Below, in pieces: positions 33,134 through 46,943 of a stretch of 64,000 bases of DNA. The notes beneath the pieces were generated by a model that searched no databases, was not told where the DNA came from, and saw only the letters and a program-made list of their open reading frames with translations. The first letter of the stretch is position 1. The number at the start of each line of letters is the position of its first letter. The DNA is taken from positions 6,364,501 to 6,428,500 of the forward strand of contig NZ_CP094516.1 of the NCBI RefSeq assembly GCF_029909975.1. Direction: 5' to 3'. Position numbers and translations under genes: made by a program. Source of the stretch: Bradyrhizobium sp. ISRA430 (GTDB taxonomy: Bacteria > Pseudomonadota > Alphaproteobacteria > Rhizobiales > Xanthobacteraceae).

Positions 33134-34141
33134 TTACGCCACCCCCGCCCGCAAGAGATCGTGCAAGTGCACGATGCCGACCACCTTGTTCGCCTCGGCC
33201 ACGATCAGCGTCGTGATCTTGCGCGCGTTCAGCACCTCCAGCATCTCGGTGGCGAGCATGGAGGGCGGCACGGTCTTCGGCTGCTTCGTCATGATGTCGT
33301 CGACCGACGCCGTCAGAAGATCAGGCCGCATGTGACGGCGCAGGTCGCCGTCGGTGATGATGCCCGCGATCTCGTTCGCCTCATCGACGATGCAGACGCA
33401 CCCCAAGCCCTTGGCCGACATCTCGACGACCGCCTCCGACATCTTGGTGCCGATCGCCTTCACCGGGATCTCCGCGCCAGTGCGCATGTAGTCGCGGACG
33501 AATTTCAGCATCGCCCCGAGCTTGCCGCCGGGGTGGAAATGCGCGAATTCGAGCGCTGTGAAGCCGCGACCCTCGAGCAGCGCGATCGCGAGCGCATCGC
33601 CGATCGCGGCCTGCATCAGCGTCGAGGTGGTCGGCGCCAGATTGTGCGGGCAGGCCTCGCGCGCTTTCGGCAGCTCGATCACGATGTCGGCGGCCTGGCC
33701 CAGCGAAGAGGCGGGGTTCGAGGTCACCGCGATCATCGGAATGGCGAAGCGCGCCGAATAGTTCACGATGTTCTTCATCTCCGGCTGTTCGCCGGACCAG
33801 GACAGCGCCATGATGACGTCGTCCGCGGTGATCATGCCGAGGTCGCCATGGCCGGCTTCGGCCGCGTGCACGAAGAACGCCGGCGTGCCGGTCGAGGCCA
33901 GCGTTGCCGCGATCTTGCGCCCCATGTGGCCGGACTTGCCGAGCCCGGTGACGATGACGCGGCCCTTGGCCTGCCGGATCAGCTCGACTGCTGCTGCGAA
34001 GCTTGCGCCCAGTGGTCCCTTCAGCGCCGCGGCCAGCGCGTTGATGCCGCCGCTCTCCGTCTCCAGCGTGCGGAGCGCGGATTCGATACTGGCGGGTAGG
34101 GGGCCGGATGATGCGGTCATCAGCGGTTTCGAGCTCGGCAT
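33134..34141 (-). CDS. kdsD: Arabinose-5-phosphate isomerase (KpsF/GutQ/KdsD family)
   Basis: A 335-residue SIS-CBS-CBS protein interconverting ribulose-5-phosphate and arabinose-5-phosphate, the first step of Kdo synthesis for LPS. The SIS domain holds VTGLGKSGHMGRKIAATLAS, FFVHAAEAGHGDLG, LSWSGEQPE and APTTSTLMQAAIGDALA. CBS domains occupy the C-terminal third (IGTKMSEAVVEMSAKGLGC; IAGIITDGDLRRH). The start is uncertain: ATG 34141 or ATG 34120, which would give 328 residues. It is divergent from an outer-membrane protein gene. Confidence 0.9.
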   Translation of the reverse strand: MPSSKPLMTASSGPLPASIESALRTLETESGGINALAAALKGPLGASFAAAVELIRQAKGRVIVTGLGKSGHMGRKIAATLASTGTPAFFVHAAEAGHGDLGMITADDVIMALSWSGEQPEMKNIVNYSARFAIPMIAVTSNPASSLGQAADIVIELPKAREACPHNLAPTTSTLMQAAIGDALAIALLEGRGFTALEFAHFHPGGKLGAMLKFVRDYMRTGAEIPVKAIGTKMSEAVVEMSAKGLGCVCIVDEANEIAGIITDGDLRRHMRPDLLTASVDDIMTKQPKTVPPSMLATEMLEVLNARKITTLIVAEANKVVGIVHLHDLLRAGVA

Positions 34142-34241
34142 GTCTTGATCCAAGGGAGGTGGGGCGTGATTTGCCCGTTGGCGCCTCCTTAGCATGCCGC
34201 CGCCCGGGAGGCGACGCGGCCCCAAACCCCTCAACGGCTCA

Positions 34242-34276
34242 TTAACCATAATTGTTTTAACTCCTTTAACGATGGT
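34242..34276. promoter_or_regulatory. AT-rich TTAACCAT/TTTAAC cluster in a divergent promoter
   Basis: TTAACCAT at 34242-34249 followed by two TTTAAC units nine bases apart, between kdsD and the outer-membrane barrel. TTAACCAT resembles a CtrA half site. There is no full TTAA-N7-TTAA match, so this is weak. Confidence 0.28.
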
Positions 34277-34335
34277 TCCCGCCGCCCGGCGGTTGCCATC
34301 AAGGAAGTATCTGATTTCGCTGGGGTAATTCCATC

Positions 34336-36078
34336 GTGAGGTCGCCTCCAGGTAGAGGCCGGAGCCGTCGCGCGCATCTCTTTCGCGCCGCTTTGCCATG
34401 CCTGCTCTTGACCGCGTTGGAAAGCGCTCCCGCGGTCGCCCAGAGCCTCACGCCCGACCTGTTCAATCCTACCCGCGGCGGCTTTGTCTCGCCTGACACG
34501 CTGCCAACGCGCCGCACGGCCGGTGTCGTCCAAGCGCCCTCGGACGCGTTGCCGGCGCTGCCCGATCCCAACGCCGATCCACGCATGAGCCGGCAGACGC
34601 CGGCAACCTCGCGCGTCGGTCAAGTTCCGACCTATGGGCTGCCCGCGGCCAATGGCGCGAGTGGCTCGGGCTACGACTCCCTCAACCGCAAACGGCAGCA
34701 GCCAAAACTCTATCCCGGACAGCCGAAGCCGAAGCGCTCGCCCGGGCCCGGCACGCCGGCGCCCGCTGCTGCACCGGACACGAGCCTCGGCCCGCCGCGC
34801 ATCGCGCCGCCGCCATCCGAGACCGCACACAAGACGCCGACACCGCCGGCAATGGCCGGCACCGTGCCCGGTCAGCCGCTGCGCCGCCGCCTCAAGGCCG
34901 ATGACGATCTGTTCGGCGCGGTGGGCGACTATGCCGGCAGCTTCCTGATCAAGGGCGCACTCGAGCTCTCCGGCGGCTACGACACCAATCCGGCGCGCCT
35001 CAACAAGCCGGTCGGCTCGCCGGTCTATGTGGTCGCGCCCGAACTGCTCGTGATCTCCGACTGGGAGCGGCACGCGCTGGTCGCCGATCTGCGCGGCTCC
35101 TTCTCGGGCTATGGCAATCAGATGCCGGCGACGATCGACGGACTTGCCTCGCCGTCGCCGGTCGACATTGACCGCCCCGATTTCACCGGCCATGTCGACG
35201 GCCGGGTCGATGTCGACCGCGATCTCAAGCTGACCTCGCAGCTCCGCCTGCGGATCGCCACCGACAACCCCGGCAGCCCGAACGTGCAGGCGGGCTTACA
35301 GAAATATCCGATCTACGCCAGCTATGGCGGCACCTTCGGCTTCGACCAGACCTTCAACCGCCTCCAGGTCGCCGCCGGCGCCACCGTCGACCGTACCGCC
35401 TATACGAACTCCCAGCTCACCGACGGCACGGTGTCGAGCAACGACGACCGCGACTTCAACCAGTATGGCGGCGTCGGGCGCATCTCCTATGAGCTCAAGC
35501 CGGGCCTCAAGCCGTTCGTCGAGGTCGAGGGCGACAGTCGCGTGCATGACCTGTCGCCGGACCGCAATGGCTACTTCCGAGATTCGTCCGGCGGCTACGC
35601 CAAGATCGGCTCGTCCTTCGAGCTCAGCCGCATCCTCACCGGCGAGATCTCGGTCGGCTATGCCGCACGCAACTATGTCGACCCGCGCCTCAGCCAGCTC
35701 TCGGGCTTCTTGACCGCGGGCTCGCTGATCTGGAACGCGAGCGGCCTGACCACCGTGAAATTCTTCACCGACACGCAGATCGCCGAGACCACGGTCGCCG
35801 GGTCGTCTGGAGTCCTGGTGCGCACCTACTCGACCGAGGTCGATCACGACTTCCGCCGCTGGCTCACCGCGGTCGGCAAGTTCACCTACGGCACCTACGA
35901 CTACCAGGGCCAGAACCGCAACGACAAGACCTACTCACTCGAAGGCGACCTGATCTACAAGCTCAACCGCAGTGTCTGGATCAAGGGCACGCTGCGGCAC
36001 GACATCCTGGATTCGAACCAGCCGGGGTCGAGCTCGCAAGGCACGGTGGCGATGCTGGGGGTGAGGCTGCAGAATTGA
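34336..36078 (+). CDS. Outer membrane beta-barrel protein (BBP2 type) with Pro-rich linker
   Basis: A 580-residue exported protein. After a signal peptide (cleaved near APAVAQ, about residue 36) comes a 150-residue Pro/Ala/Thr-rich linker, then repeated amphipathic strands with alternating aromatics ([65 protein letters not shown]) and a C-terminal aliphatic/aromatic strand, as in outer-membrane porin-like barrels of the BBP2 family. The start is GTG at 34336. It is divergent from kdsD. The substrate is unknown. Confidence 0.82.
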   Translation: MRSPPGRGRSRRAHLFRAALPCLLLTALESAPAVAQSLTPDLFNPTRGGFVSPDTLPTRRTAGVVQAPSDALPALPDPNADPRMSRQTPATSRVGQVPTYGLPAANGASGSGYDSLNRKRQQPKLYPGQPKPKRSPGPGTPAPAAAPDTSLGPPRIAPPPSETAHKTPTPPAMAGTVPGQPLRRRLKADDDLFGAVGDYAGSFLIKGALELSGGYDTNPARLNKPVGSPVYVVAPELLVISDWERHALVADLRGSFSGYGNQMPATIDGLASPSPVDIDRPDFTGHVDGRVDVDRDLKLTSQLRLRIATDNPGSPNVQAGLQKYPIYASYGGTFGFDQTFNRLQVAAGATVDRTAYTNSQLTDGTVSSNDDRDFNQYGGVGRISYELKPGLKPFVEVEGDSRVHDLSPDRNGYFRDSSGGYAKIGSSFELSRILTGEISVGYAARNYVDPRLSQLSGFLTAGSLIWNASGLTTVKFFTDTQIAETTVAGSSGVLVRTYSTEVDHDFRRWLTAVGKFTYGTYDYQGQNRNDKTYSLEGDLIYKLNRSVWIKGTLRHDILDSNQPGSSSQGTVAMLGVRLQN

Positions 36079-36139
36079 GGCGGTGCGTAACGCTTGATCG
36101 CACGCGGTGCCTTTGGCCCCGCTCTCGCCACTCACTCCG

Positions 36140-36264
36140 ATGTCATGCCCCGGGCTTGACCGGGGCATCCAGTACGCCGCGGCTTCTCCGGACTACGTCA
36201 CTGTCTCTGGAATACTGGATCGCCCGCTCCAGTGCGCAATTGCGCACAAGGCGGGCGATGACAG
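36140..36264. repeat. Dispersed intergenic repeat, family C (copy 3)
   Basis: ATGTCATGCCCCGGGCTTGAC at one end and CAAGGCGGGCGATGACAG at the other, in the gap between the convergent barrel and gltD genes. Confidence 0.7.
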
Positions 36265-36298
36265 CTTTCTTCAAGTCTGGCAGCGGAGCGAGCAGCGA

Positions 36299-37750
36299 CT
36301 ACCGCGGCAGATCCGTCTTCCCCATCAGGAACGTGTCGATCGACCGCGCGCACAGGCGGCCTTCGCGGATGGCCCAGACGACCAGCGACTGGCCGCGGCG
36401 CATGTCGCCTGCCGAAAACACGTTCGGACGCGAGGTCTGGTAGTCCAGCGTGTTGGCCTTGACGTTGCCGCGCGGGTCGAGGTCGACCGAGAGCAGCTTC
36501 AAAAGACCCTCGTGCACGGGGTGCACGAAACCCATCGCGAGCAGGATGAGCTCGGCGTCGAGCTCGAACTCGGTGCCGGCAATCGGCTTGAACTTGTCGT
36601 CGACGCGCACGCAGTGCAGCTTCTTGACCTTGCCGTTCTCGCCGGAAAATTTCTGCGTCAGCACGGCGTATTCACGGATCGCGCCTTCGGCCTGGCTGGA
36701 GGAGGTGCGCATCTTCAGCGGCCAGTTCGGCCAGGTCAGGCCCTTGTTCTCGCGCTCGGGCGGGGCTGGCATGATCTCGAGCTGGGTCACGGAGAGCGCG
36801 CCCTGGCGCAGCGAGGTGCCGATGCAGTCGCTGCCGGTGTCGCCGCCGCCGATGACGACGACATGCTTGCCGCCGGCGAGGATCTCGGTGACGCCATTCA
36901 GCGGCTCATTGGAGACGCGGCGGTTCTGCTGCGGCAGGAAGTCCATCGCGTAATGGATACCGGAGAGCTCGCGGCCGGGGATCGGCAGGTCGCGCGGGGC
37001 CTCCGCGCCGCCGGTCAGCGCGATCGCGTCGTAGTCGTTGAGCATCTCGCGCGGATCGACGCTGCCGTCAGCGCCGACATGGCTGTTGTAGTGGAAGGTG
37101 ACGCCTTCCGCCTCCATCTGCTGGACGCGACGGTCGATGACGCCCTTTTCCATCTTGAAGTCGGGAATGCCGTAGCGGAGCAGGCCACCAGCCTTGGCGT
37201 ACTTCTCGTAGACATGGACGTCGTGGCCGGCGCGCGCGAGCTGCTGCGCGCAGGCCATGCCGGCCGGACCCGAGCCGATCACGGCGACCTTCTTGCCGGT
37301 CTTCTCCGCGGCGACCTCCGGCTTCAGCCAGCCATTGTCCCAGGCGCGGTCGACGATCGCGCATTCGATGGTCTTGATGGTGACGGGATTGTCGTCAATG
37401 TTGAGCGTGCAGGACGCCTCGCACGGCGCCGGGCAAATGCGGCCCGTGAACTCCGGGAAATTGTTGGTCGAGTGCAGGTTGCGCGAGGCCTCTTCCCAAT
37501 TGTCCTGATAGACCAGATCGTTCCAGTCGGGGATCTGGTTGTTGACTGGGCAGCCGGGCGTGCCGGGCGCGACCGAGCCGGTGCCGTGGCAGTAGGGGAT
37601 GCCGCAATTCATGCAGCGCGCGGCCTGGTCCCGCAGCTCACGCTCGCTGAGCGGGACGACGAATTCCTTGAAGTGCTTCAAGCGCTCGGCGACCGACGTG
37701 TACTTGCGATCGTGCCGTTCGATTTCGAGAAAACCCGTGACCTTGCCCAT
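36299..37750 (-). CDS. gltD: Glutamate synthase small subunit
   Basis: A 483-residue NADPH-dependent beta subunit of glutamate synthase. Cys clusters in [12 protein letters not shown]...GCPVNNQIP and [11 protein letters not shown] bind 4Fe-4S centres. The FAD-binding motif [19 protein letters not shown] and a second GGGDTG Rossmann site ([15 protein letters not shown]) follow. It passes electrons from NADPH to GltB. It is downstream of gltB on the same strand, with a repeat between them. Confidence 0.94.
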   Translation of the reverse strand: MGKVTGFLEIERHDRKYTSVAERLKHFKEFVVPLSERELRDQAARCMNCGIPYCHGTGSVAPGTPGCPVNNQIPDWNDLVYQDNWEEASRNLHSTNNFPEFTGRICPAPCEASCTLNIDDNPVTIKTIECAIVDRAWDNGWLKPEVAAEKTGKKVAVIGSGPAGMACAQQLARAGHDVHVYEKYAKAGGLLRYGIPDFKMEKGVIDRRVQQMEAEGVTFHYNSHVGADGSVDPREMLNDYDAIALTGGAEAPRDLPIPGRELSGIHYAMDFLPQQNRRVSNEPLNGVTEILAGGKHVVVIGGGDTGSDCIGTSLRQGALSVTQLEIMPAPPERENKGLTWPNWPLKMRTSSSQAEGAIREYAVLTQKFSGENGKVKKLHCVRVDDKFKPIAGTEFELDAELILLAMGFVHPVHEGLLKLLSVDLDPRGNVKANTLDYQTSRPNVFSAGDMRRGQSLVVWAIREGRLCARSIDTFLMGKTDLPR

Positions 37751-37797
37751 TAAACCCGTAGTCCCTGCCGCTTAAATTCGTCTGTTGTTTCCTCAAG

Positions 37798-37915
37798 CGT
37801 CATTGCGAGGAGCGCGTGACAAAATTGCGAAGCAATTTTGCACTGAAGCGACGAAGCAATCCAGGCTGTCGCCTGAGGAGAGATGCTGGATTGCTTCGCT
37901 GCGCTCGCAATGACG
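37798..37915. repeat. Dispersed intergenic repeat, family D, inside gltB-gltD
   Basis: CGTCATTGCGAGGAGCGCGTGAC... to GCTGCGCTCGCAATGACG, an inverted element of 118 bases. Its ends also appear at 32956-32985. It sits between gltB (upstream) and gltD. Confidence 0.78.
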
Positions 37916-37926
37916 GACTCTGATAC

Positions 37927-42660
<4,734 letters not shown>

Positions 42661-43162
42661 TGTCCTCGTCCTCTCCATGCGGCAAGCTGCCTCACCGCCA
42701 TCTTCGGCGCACCTTGGGCGTCCCGCGGCACCCGCTTCTGGGCCACCGCTCGTCCGTTGCGAGCCGCATTTTCTTAAATTCAGGCCTAGGCGTTCTTCGT
42801 CCCCGAGAACGGCTTTGCCTGCTACCTTCCTGGCGCTCGAGAGCACCAAGTTTCGCTGCAATCCCTGTGCCGGAACCGCAAGCCGAATTGAGACAGTCTT
42901 CCTGTCCTAACCATTACCTTGCCAAATTTTTGTCTAGCACACAAGCGCGCGAAAGTCCCGATTCCCAAAGTGTCAATCAGCGCTTTCCGCATGGCGCGCC
43001 GCCCCGGATTTGAAGCAAACGCGCCCCGATCCGGCCCTCGGCGCGTCGAAGCGGCGCCGGAATCCCGCGGGAAGCTTCGGATCAACCCTGGGAAAGGCGC
43101 GCCACGCCACCAGAAGCGAAACAGTGCGCGCAGTCCCAGGGCCTGACAGGAGCGTTTCGACC
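42661..43162. other. gltB upstream region, no gene seen
   Basis: 502 bases between the divergent gltB and a Pro/Ala-rich exported protein. No ORF has a convincing start or family. On the minus strand TTGACA occurs near 42976, a possible -35 box of gltB, but no properly spaced -10 box was recognised. Confidence 0.5.
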
Positions 43163-43969
43163 ATGAAGTTTTTCACAGGATGTGTCGCGGCCGCGGCGCT
43201 GGCGCTGGCTGCGACGGCCGCCGAGGCGCAGATGCTCGCAAACGGGCCCGCTCGCGGAGGCTATGTCGCGGTCTCGGATCTCGACGGTCCCTACGGTCCG
43301 CCGGACGTTCCACCACCACCGCGATACCGCTATGGCTATGAGGATGAGCGCGGCCCCGCACCGGCGGTGTTTCCGCCGACCGAGGTTTACGCCGTGCTCC
43401 GTGAGAACGGCTTCTCGCCGCTGGGCATCCCGCACCTGCGCGGTACCGTCTACACCATCGCCGTGATCGACCGTCGCGGCGACGACGGGCGGCTCGTGAT
43501 CGATGCCCGTGATGGCCGAATCCTGCGCTTCATGCCGGCCTATGACGCTTTCGGCATGGCGCCGGCCGATGATGAGGGTGCGGCTGTCCCTTACGGGCCG
43601 CATAGTGCGCTGCCACCGCCGACCATGGTCCGCAGCGGCCCGCCGCGGCCGCCGGCCCCGATCCCTCATGTGGCGAGCCGCACCGTGCCGCTGCACAAGA
43701 CCGCTCCGAAGCGCGGCGAGCTGCCGGTCGCCGCCGCCAAGCCGGCCTCACGGGAGCCGGCGCCGCAACAGCCGCAAGCGCCGCAGGCCGAGAAGCCGGC
43801 GCAGGCCCAAACGCCGCCACAGGCTCAGCCAGCACAACAGGCCGCCGCCGTACAGGCCAAGCCCGCCGAGGCGACCCCTCCGGCCGCCGCACCAACCGTC
43901 GACCAGGCCAGGCCCACCGCGACGATCCTGCCGACGCAGGAGATGCCGGCCGCACAGGGGCTGGAGTAA
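43163..43969 (+). CDS. Exported protein with Pro/Ala-rich C-terminus
   Basis: A 268-residue protein. The signal peptide is MKFFTGCVAAAALALAATA, ending at AEAQ. The next 150 residues contain a compact domain (EVYAVLRENGFSPLGIPHLR, TVYTIAVIDRRGDDGRLVID, DGRILRF) resembling PepSY-like small domains. The rest is a Pro/Ala/Gln low-complexity tail. It is probably periplasmic or envelope-anchored. The ATG at 43163 is taken because the upstream extension is unlike coding sequence. A terminator follows 100 bases downstream. Confidence 0.72.
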   Translation: MKFFTGCVAAAALALAATAAEAQMLANGPARGGYVAVSDLDGPYGPPDVPPPPRYRYGYEDERGPAPAVFPPTEVYAVLRENGFSPLGIPHLRGTVYTIAVIDRRGDDGRLVIDARDGRILRFMPAYDAFGMAPADDEGAAVPYGPHSALPPPTMVRSGPPRPPAPIPHVASRTVPLHKTAPKRGELPVAAAKPASREPAPQQPQAPQAEKPAQAQTPPQAQPAQQAAAVQAKPAEATPPAAAPTVDQARPTATILPTQEMPAAQGLE

Positions 43970-44066
43970 GCACAAGGGTATCGTTCGTTTGCCACGATGG
44001 CGCCGGCCAATCCTTGTGGTCCTGGCTTTCGCCAGGACGACGTTGGGGGAGAGAGTTGGACAAAAC

Positions 44067-44098
44067 AAAAGGCGCCTGAGAATCCTCCGGCGCCTTTT
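44067..44098. terminator. Bidirectional Rho-independent terminator
   Basis: AAAAGGCGCC-N12-GGCGCCTTTT, A-run on one side and T-run on the other, ending both the plus-strand exported protein and the minus-strand hydrolase. Followed by a 15-base tandem repeat (GCTTGCGAGCAATC twice, 44099-44128). Confidence 0.85.
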
Positions 44099-44132
44099 GC
44101 TTGCGAGCAATCTGCTTGCGAGCAATCGCCGC

Positions 44133-44909
44133 TCAGCTCCGCCCATACCCCGCCGCATCCAGGATCAGGTTCGCCACGTCCTTCGGATGCGACACCAGCG
44201 AGAGATGGCCGGCGTCGAGCTCGATCGTTGTTGCGTTCATGCGCTTGGCCAGGAAGCGTTCGAGATCGGGATTGATCGTGTAGTCGTTCTTCGACACCGC
44301 GTACCAGCTCGGCTTCGTGTGCCAACCAGCTTCAGTGGTGCGGCCAGCGAAAATCGAGGCCGCCGTCGGCCATTGCACGGCGTAGAGCTCCTTGGCGCGT
44401 TCAGGCGCCACACCGTTGGCGAAATACTTCAAGAATGCGTCCTCGGAGAGCTTTGTGAAGCCGTCGCGCTCGACGATGCCGGCACGCGCGGGGCCCGTCG
44501 GGAATTGCTTCGACAGCGCGACAAAGTCCTCGTTGGCGTCGGGCGCGCGCGCCGCGACGTAGACCAGCCCGGTGACCTTCGGGTCGGTACCGACCTGGCT
44601 GATCACGGTGCCGCCCCAGGAATGCGCGACCAGCACGGTCGGACCATCCTGCTCCGTCAGAGCGCGCTTGGTCGCCTCGACCGACTCGGCGAGCGTGCCC
44701 AGCGGATTCTGCACGGCGGTGACGTGCAGGCCCGCAGCTTGAAGAATCGGAATGACCTCCGACCAGCTCGAGCCGTCGGCCCAGGCGCCGTGCACCAGCA
44801 CGACGTTCTTCGCCTTCACGGTCTGTGGGGTCTGCGCATGGGCAAGGCTGAGAGGGGCCGCCAGAAGACTCGCGGCGACGAAAAGGTTGCGCCAGAGGGG
44901 CACGATCAT
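44133..44909 (-). CDS. Exported alpha/beta hydrolase
   Basis: A 258-residue alpha/beta-fold hydrolase with a signal peptide (cleaved after AHAQ). The oxyanion motif is LVHGAWADGSSW, the nucleophile elbow VAHSWGGTV, and the catalytic His ELDAGHLSLVSHP near the C-terminus. It is an esterase-type enzyme probably acting in the periplasm; the substrate is unknown. The ATG at 44909 starts the signal peptide. Close relatives include the esterase/salicylate-esterase-like group. Confidence 0.87.
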   Translation of the reverse strand: MIVPLWRNLFVAASLLAAPLSLAHAQTPQTVKAKNVVLVHGAWADGSSWSEVIPILQAAGLHVTAVQNPLGTLAESVEATKRALTEQDGPTVLVAHSWGGTVISQVGTDPKVTGLVYVAARAPDANEDFVALSKQFPTGPARAGIVERDGFTKLSEDAFLKYFANGVAPERAKELYAVQWPTAASIFAGRTTEAGWHTKPSWYAVSKNDYTINPDLERFLAKRMNATTIELDAGHLSLVSHPKDVANLILDAAGYGRS

Positions 44910-45010
44910 TCTCCATCTTGTTTTTGGGTTCGATGCCCAAAGGACGGAGCGCGAGGCCGCGCCGTTACGCCTCTTCACCGCTCTGTGATGCGGTGCAAAA
45001 AATCATCCGG

Positions 45011-45144
45011 TGTCGTCCTGGCGAAAGCCAGGACCCATTACCCCAGGGAGAAGTTTGGCGAACACCCGTCGCTCGGAACTCCTCCCGCGCCCGATCGATA
45101 AACCTCGCGGTATGGGCCCCGGCCTTTGCCGGGACGACGTTGGG
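45011..45144. repeat. Dispersed intergenic repeat, family C-like (copy 4)
   Basis: TGTCGTCCTGGCGAAAGCCAGGAC at one end and CCGGCCTTTGCCGGGACGACG at the other, with an internal CTTCCTCCC-type unique segment. A partial unit (TCCTGGCTTTCGCCAGGACG) is at 44019-44041. Confidence 0.65.
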
Positions 45145-45161
45145 GAGCGTTCAGCACAAAC

Positions 45162-45191
45162 AAAAAACGCCCCGGGGCACCGGGGCGTTTT
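45162..45191. terminator. Rho-independent terminator of hsp20
   Basis: CGCCCCGG-GGCA-CCGGGGCG with flanking AAAAAA and TTTT, an 8-bp perfect stem, 25 bases downstream of the hsp20 stop on the minus strand. Works in both directions. Confidence 0.88.
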
Positions 45192-45216
45192 CGCAAACTT
45201 GGTGGTTGTCGCGTGC

Positions 45217-45681
45217 TCAGGCGGCGGCCTTCGAGCCCTCGATCACCTGCGCGCCTTGCGCGCCGGTGTTGATCGCGATCTGACGGGGCTTCTTGGCTTC
45301 GGGAATCTCTCGCACGAGATCGACATGAAGCAGCCCGTTCTCAAGCGAGGCATCCTTCACCTGCACGAAGTCGGCAAGCTGGAAGGCGCGCTCGAAGGCG
45401 CGGGCGGCGATGCCGCGGTAGAGCACTTCGGACTTCGAGTTCTCGTTCGCGACTTTCTCGCCCTTGATCGTCAGCGTATTTTCCTTCGCGACGATGGAGA
45501 GCTCATCCTTGGAGAAGCCGGAGACCGCAACGGTGATGCGGTAGGCGTTCTCGCCGGTGCGCTCGATGTTGTAGGGCGGATAGCCCGGGCTGCCGTCGGA
45601 GCCCGCCTGGTCGAGCAGGTTGAAGAGACGGTCGAAGCCGACGGTGGAACGATAGAAGGGGGTGAGGTCGTAGGTACGCAT
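45217..45681 (-). CDS. Small heat-shock protein (Hsp20/IbpA family)
   Basis: A 154-residue alpha-crystallin-type chaperone that binds unfolding proteins. The alpha-crystallin domain includes YNIERTGENAYRITVAVSGF, ENTLTIKGEKV, AFERAFQLADFVQVKDASLE and NGLLHVDLVREIPE. In Bradyrhizobium such genes are commonly RpoH-dependent and carry ROSE RNA thermometers; both signals are visible upstream. The ATG at 45681 follows GGAGGACTACC. Confidence 0.92.
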   Translation of the reverse strand: MRTYDLTPFYRSTVGFDRLFNLLDQAGSDGSPGYPPYNIERTGENAYRITVAVSGFSKDELSIVAKENTLTIKGEKVANENSKSEVLYRGIAARAFERAFQLADFVQVKDASLENGLLHVDLVREIPEAKKPRQIAINTGAQGAQVIEGSKAAA

Positions 45682-45790
45682 GGTAGTCCTCCATTGAGCG
45701 ACTGATCTGGAAACCCGCCCGCCAATCGGGCCGGGCTTAGTCTGTGTGCAGCCTGATGCTTCGGTTCCGAAGCACTGGTAGCGGCCTGCA
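45682..45790 (-). promoter_or_regulatory. Candidate ROSE RNA thermometer
   Basis: The 5' leader of hsp20. Near the start codon, AGTCGCT-CAATGG-AGGACT (+ strand 45685-45703) forms a stem in which UCGCU pairs with the Shine-Dalgarno AGGA with one bulged G, the U(U/C)GCU signature of ROSE elements. A perfect upstream hairpin TGCTTCGG-AA-CCGAAGCA is at 45757-45774. Length and architecture fit; conclusive matching needs a covariance model. Confidence 0.82.
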
Positions 45791-45798
45791 CGAAAATG

Positions 45799-45826
45799 AT
45801 ATGGGTGGGCCGAAACAGCGTTCAAG
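45799..45826 (-). promoter_or_regulatory. RpoH (sigma-32) promoter of hsp20
   Basis: On the minus strand CTTGAAC-N13-ACCCATAT, matching the heat-shock sigma consensus (CTTGAAA, 11-16 bases, CCCCATNT). It lies about 110 bases upstream of the hsp20 ATG, placing the ROSE-like hairpins in the leader. Confidence 0.82.
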
Positions 45827-45899
45827 AGGGCGGCATCGGCGCCTTTTCGGCGCGTCCGCCCCTTGATTTTCGGCACTTCCCGCCCAAGCCCTTCCCGCC

Positions 45900-46847
45900 A
45901 TGACGCTGGTCTCGATCCCCGCCAATCCGGTCCCCGATAACGTCGTCAGCGGCACCATCAAGACGCCCGACGGCGCCGAGCTACGCTTCGCACGCTGGGC
46001 ACCGCCTGCAGGGCGCAAGGGCACCGTCTGCGTCTTCACCGGGCGTAGCGAGCAGATCGAGAAATATTTCGAGACCGTGCGTGACCTGCGCGACCGCGGC
46101 TTTGCGGTGGCGATGATCGACTGGCGCGGGCAGGGGCATTCGTCGCGTCGCCTGCGCGATCCACGCAAGGGCTATGTGCGCAACTTTTCCGACTACGAGG
46201 TCGACGTCGAGACCTTCGTGCAGCAGGTGGTGCTGCCGGATTGTCCGCCGCCCTTCTTCGCGCTCGCCCATTCCATGGGGGGCGCGGTGATGCTGCGCCT
46301 CGCGCATGCAGGCAAGCGCTGGTTCGATCGCATGGTGCTGTCGGCGCCGATGATCGACCTGCCCGGCCGCACCACCTCGTTTCCGGCACGGGCGCTGCTC
46401 AGGACGATGCGCCTGATGGGGCAGGGCGGCCGCTATATCCCGGGCGGCAGCGACCGCCTCACCGGGCTAAATCCCTTCATCAACAATCCCCTGACCAGCG
46501 ATCCCGTACGCTATGCCCGCAACGCCGCGATACTCGAGGAGGATCCGACGCTCGGGCTGGCATCGCCGACGGTCGCCTGGGCCGACACCGCGTTCCGCGC
46601 GATGCAAACCTTCAAGGGCATGAACTACCCCTCCGAGATCCGCCAGCCGATCCTGATGCTGGCGGCTTCCAACGACACCATTGTCTCGACCGCGGCGATC
46701 GAGGAGTTCGCCTATCACTTGCGCGCCGGCTCGCATCTCGTCATCGCCGGGTCCAAGCACGAGATCCTCCAGGAGCAGGACCGCTACCGCGCACAATTCT
46801 GGGCCGCCTTCGATGCCTTCGTGCCGGGCACGCCGCTGTTCGCGTGA
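45900..46847 (+). CDS. Alpha/beta hydrolase, lysophospholipase-like
   Basis: A 315-residue serine hydrolase. The nucleophile elbow is ALAHSMGGAVMLR, with GQGHSSRRL, an oxyanion loop, and C-terminal catalytic His in VIAGSKHEILQEQ. The N-terminal DGAELRFARWAPP and FTGRSEQIEKY are typical of the Hydrolase_4/lysophospholipase (PldB) group. There is no signal peptide, so it is cytoplasmic. It probably cleaves a monoacylglycerol or lysophospholipid. It is divergent from hsp20. Confidence 0.86.
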   Translation: MTLVSIPANPVPDNVVSGTIKTPDGAELRFARWAPPAGRKGTVCVFTGRSEQIEKYFETVRDLRDRGFAVAMIDWRGQGHSSRRLRDPRKGYVRNFSDYEVDVETFVQQVVLPDCPPPFFALAHSMGGAVMLRLAHAGKRWFDRMVLSAPMIDLPGRTTSFPARALLRTMRLMGQGGRYIPGGSDRLTGLNPFINNPLTSDPVRYARNAAILEEDPTLGLASPTVAWADTAFRAMQTFKGMNYPSEIRQPILMLAASNDTIVSTAAIEEFAYHLRAGSHLVIAGSKHEILQEQDRYRAQFWAAFDAFVPGTPLFA

Positions 46848-46872
46848 GTGCCCGGCGCCGTTCGCAGCTCGG

Positions 46873-46919
46873 CCTTCATCCTTCGAGACGCGCGCAAGCG
46901 CGCTCCTCAGGACGAGGAG
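46873..46919. repeat. Family E intergenic hairpin
   Basis: CATCCTTCGAGACGCGCGC-AA-GCGCGCTCCTCAGGACGAGG, a palindromic sequence in a 96-base gap. Its CATCCTTCGAGACG and TCCTCAGGACGAGG ends are typical of a family frequent in this genus. Confidence 0.6.
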
Positions 46920-46943
46920 CGAATGCGCCTATGACGCACAAAG

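Noticed and set aside
42822..43085. An 87-codon minus-strand ORF upstream of gltB
   Set aside because: No ribosome-binding site, family or sensible composition; likely chance in the promoter region.
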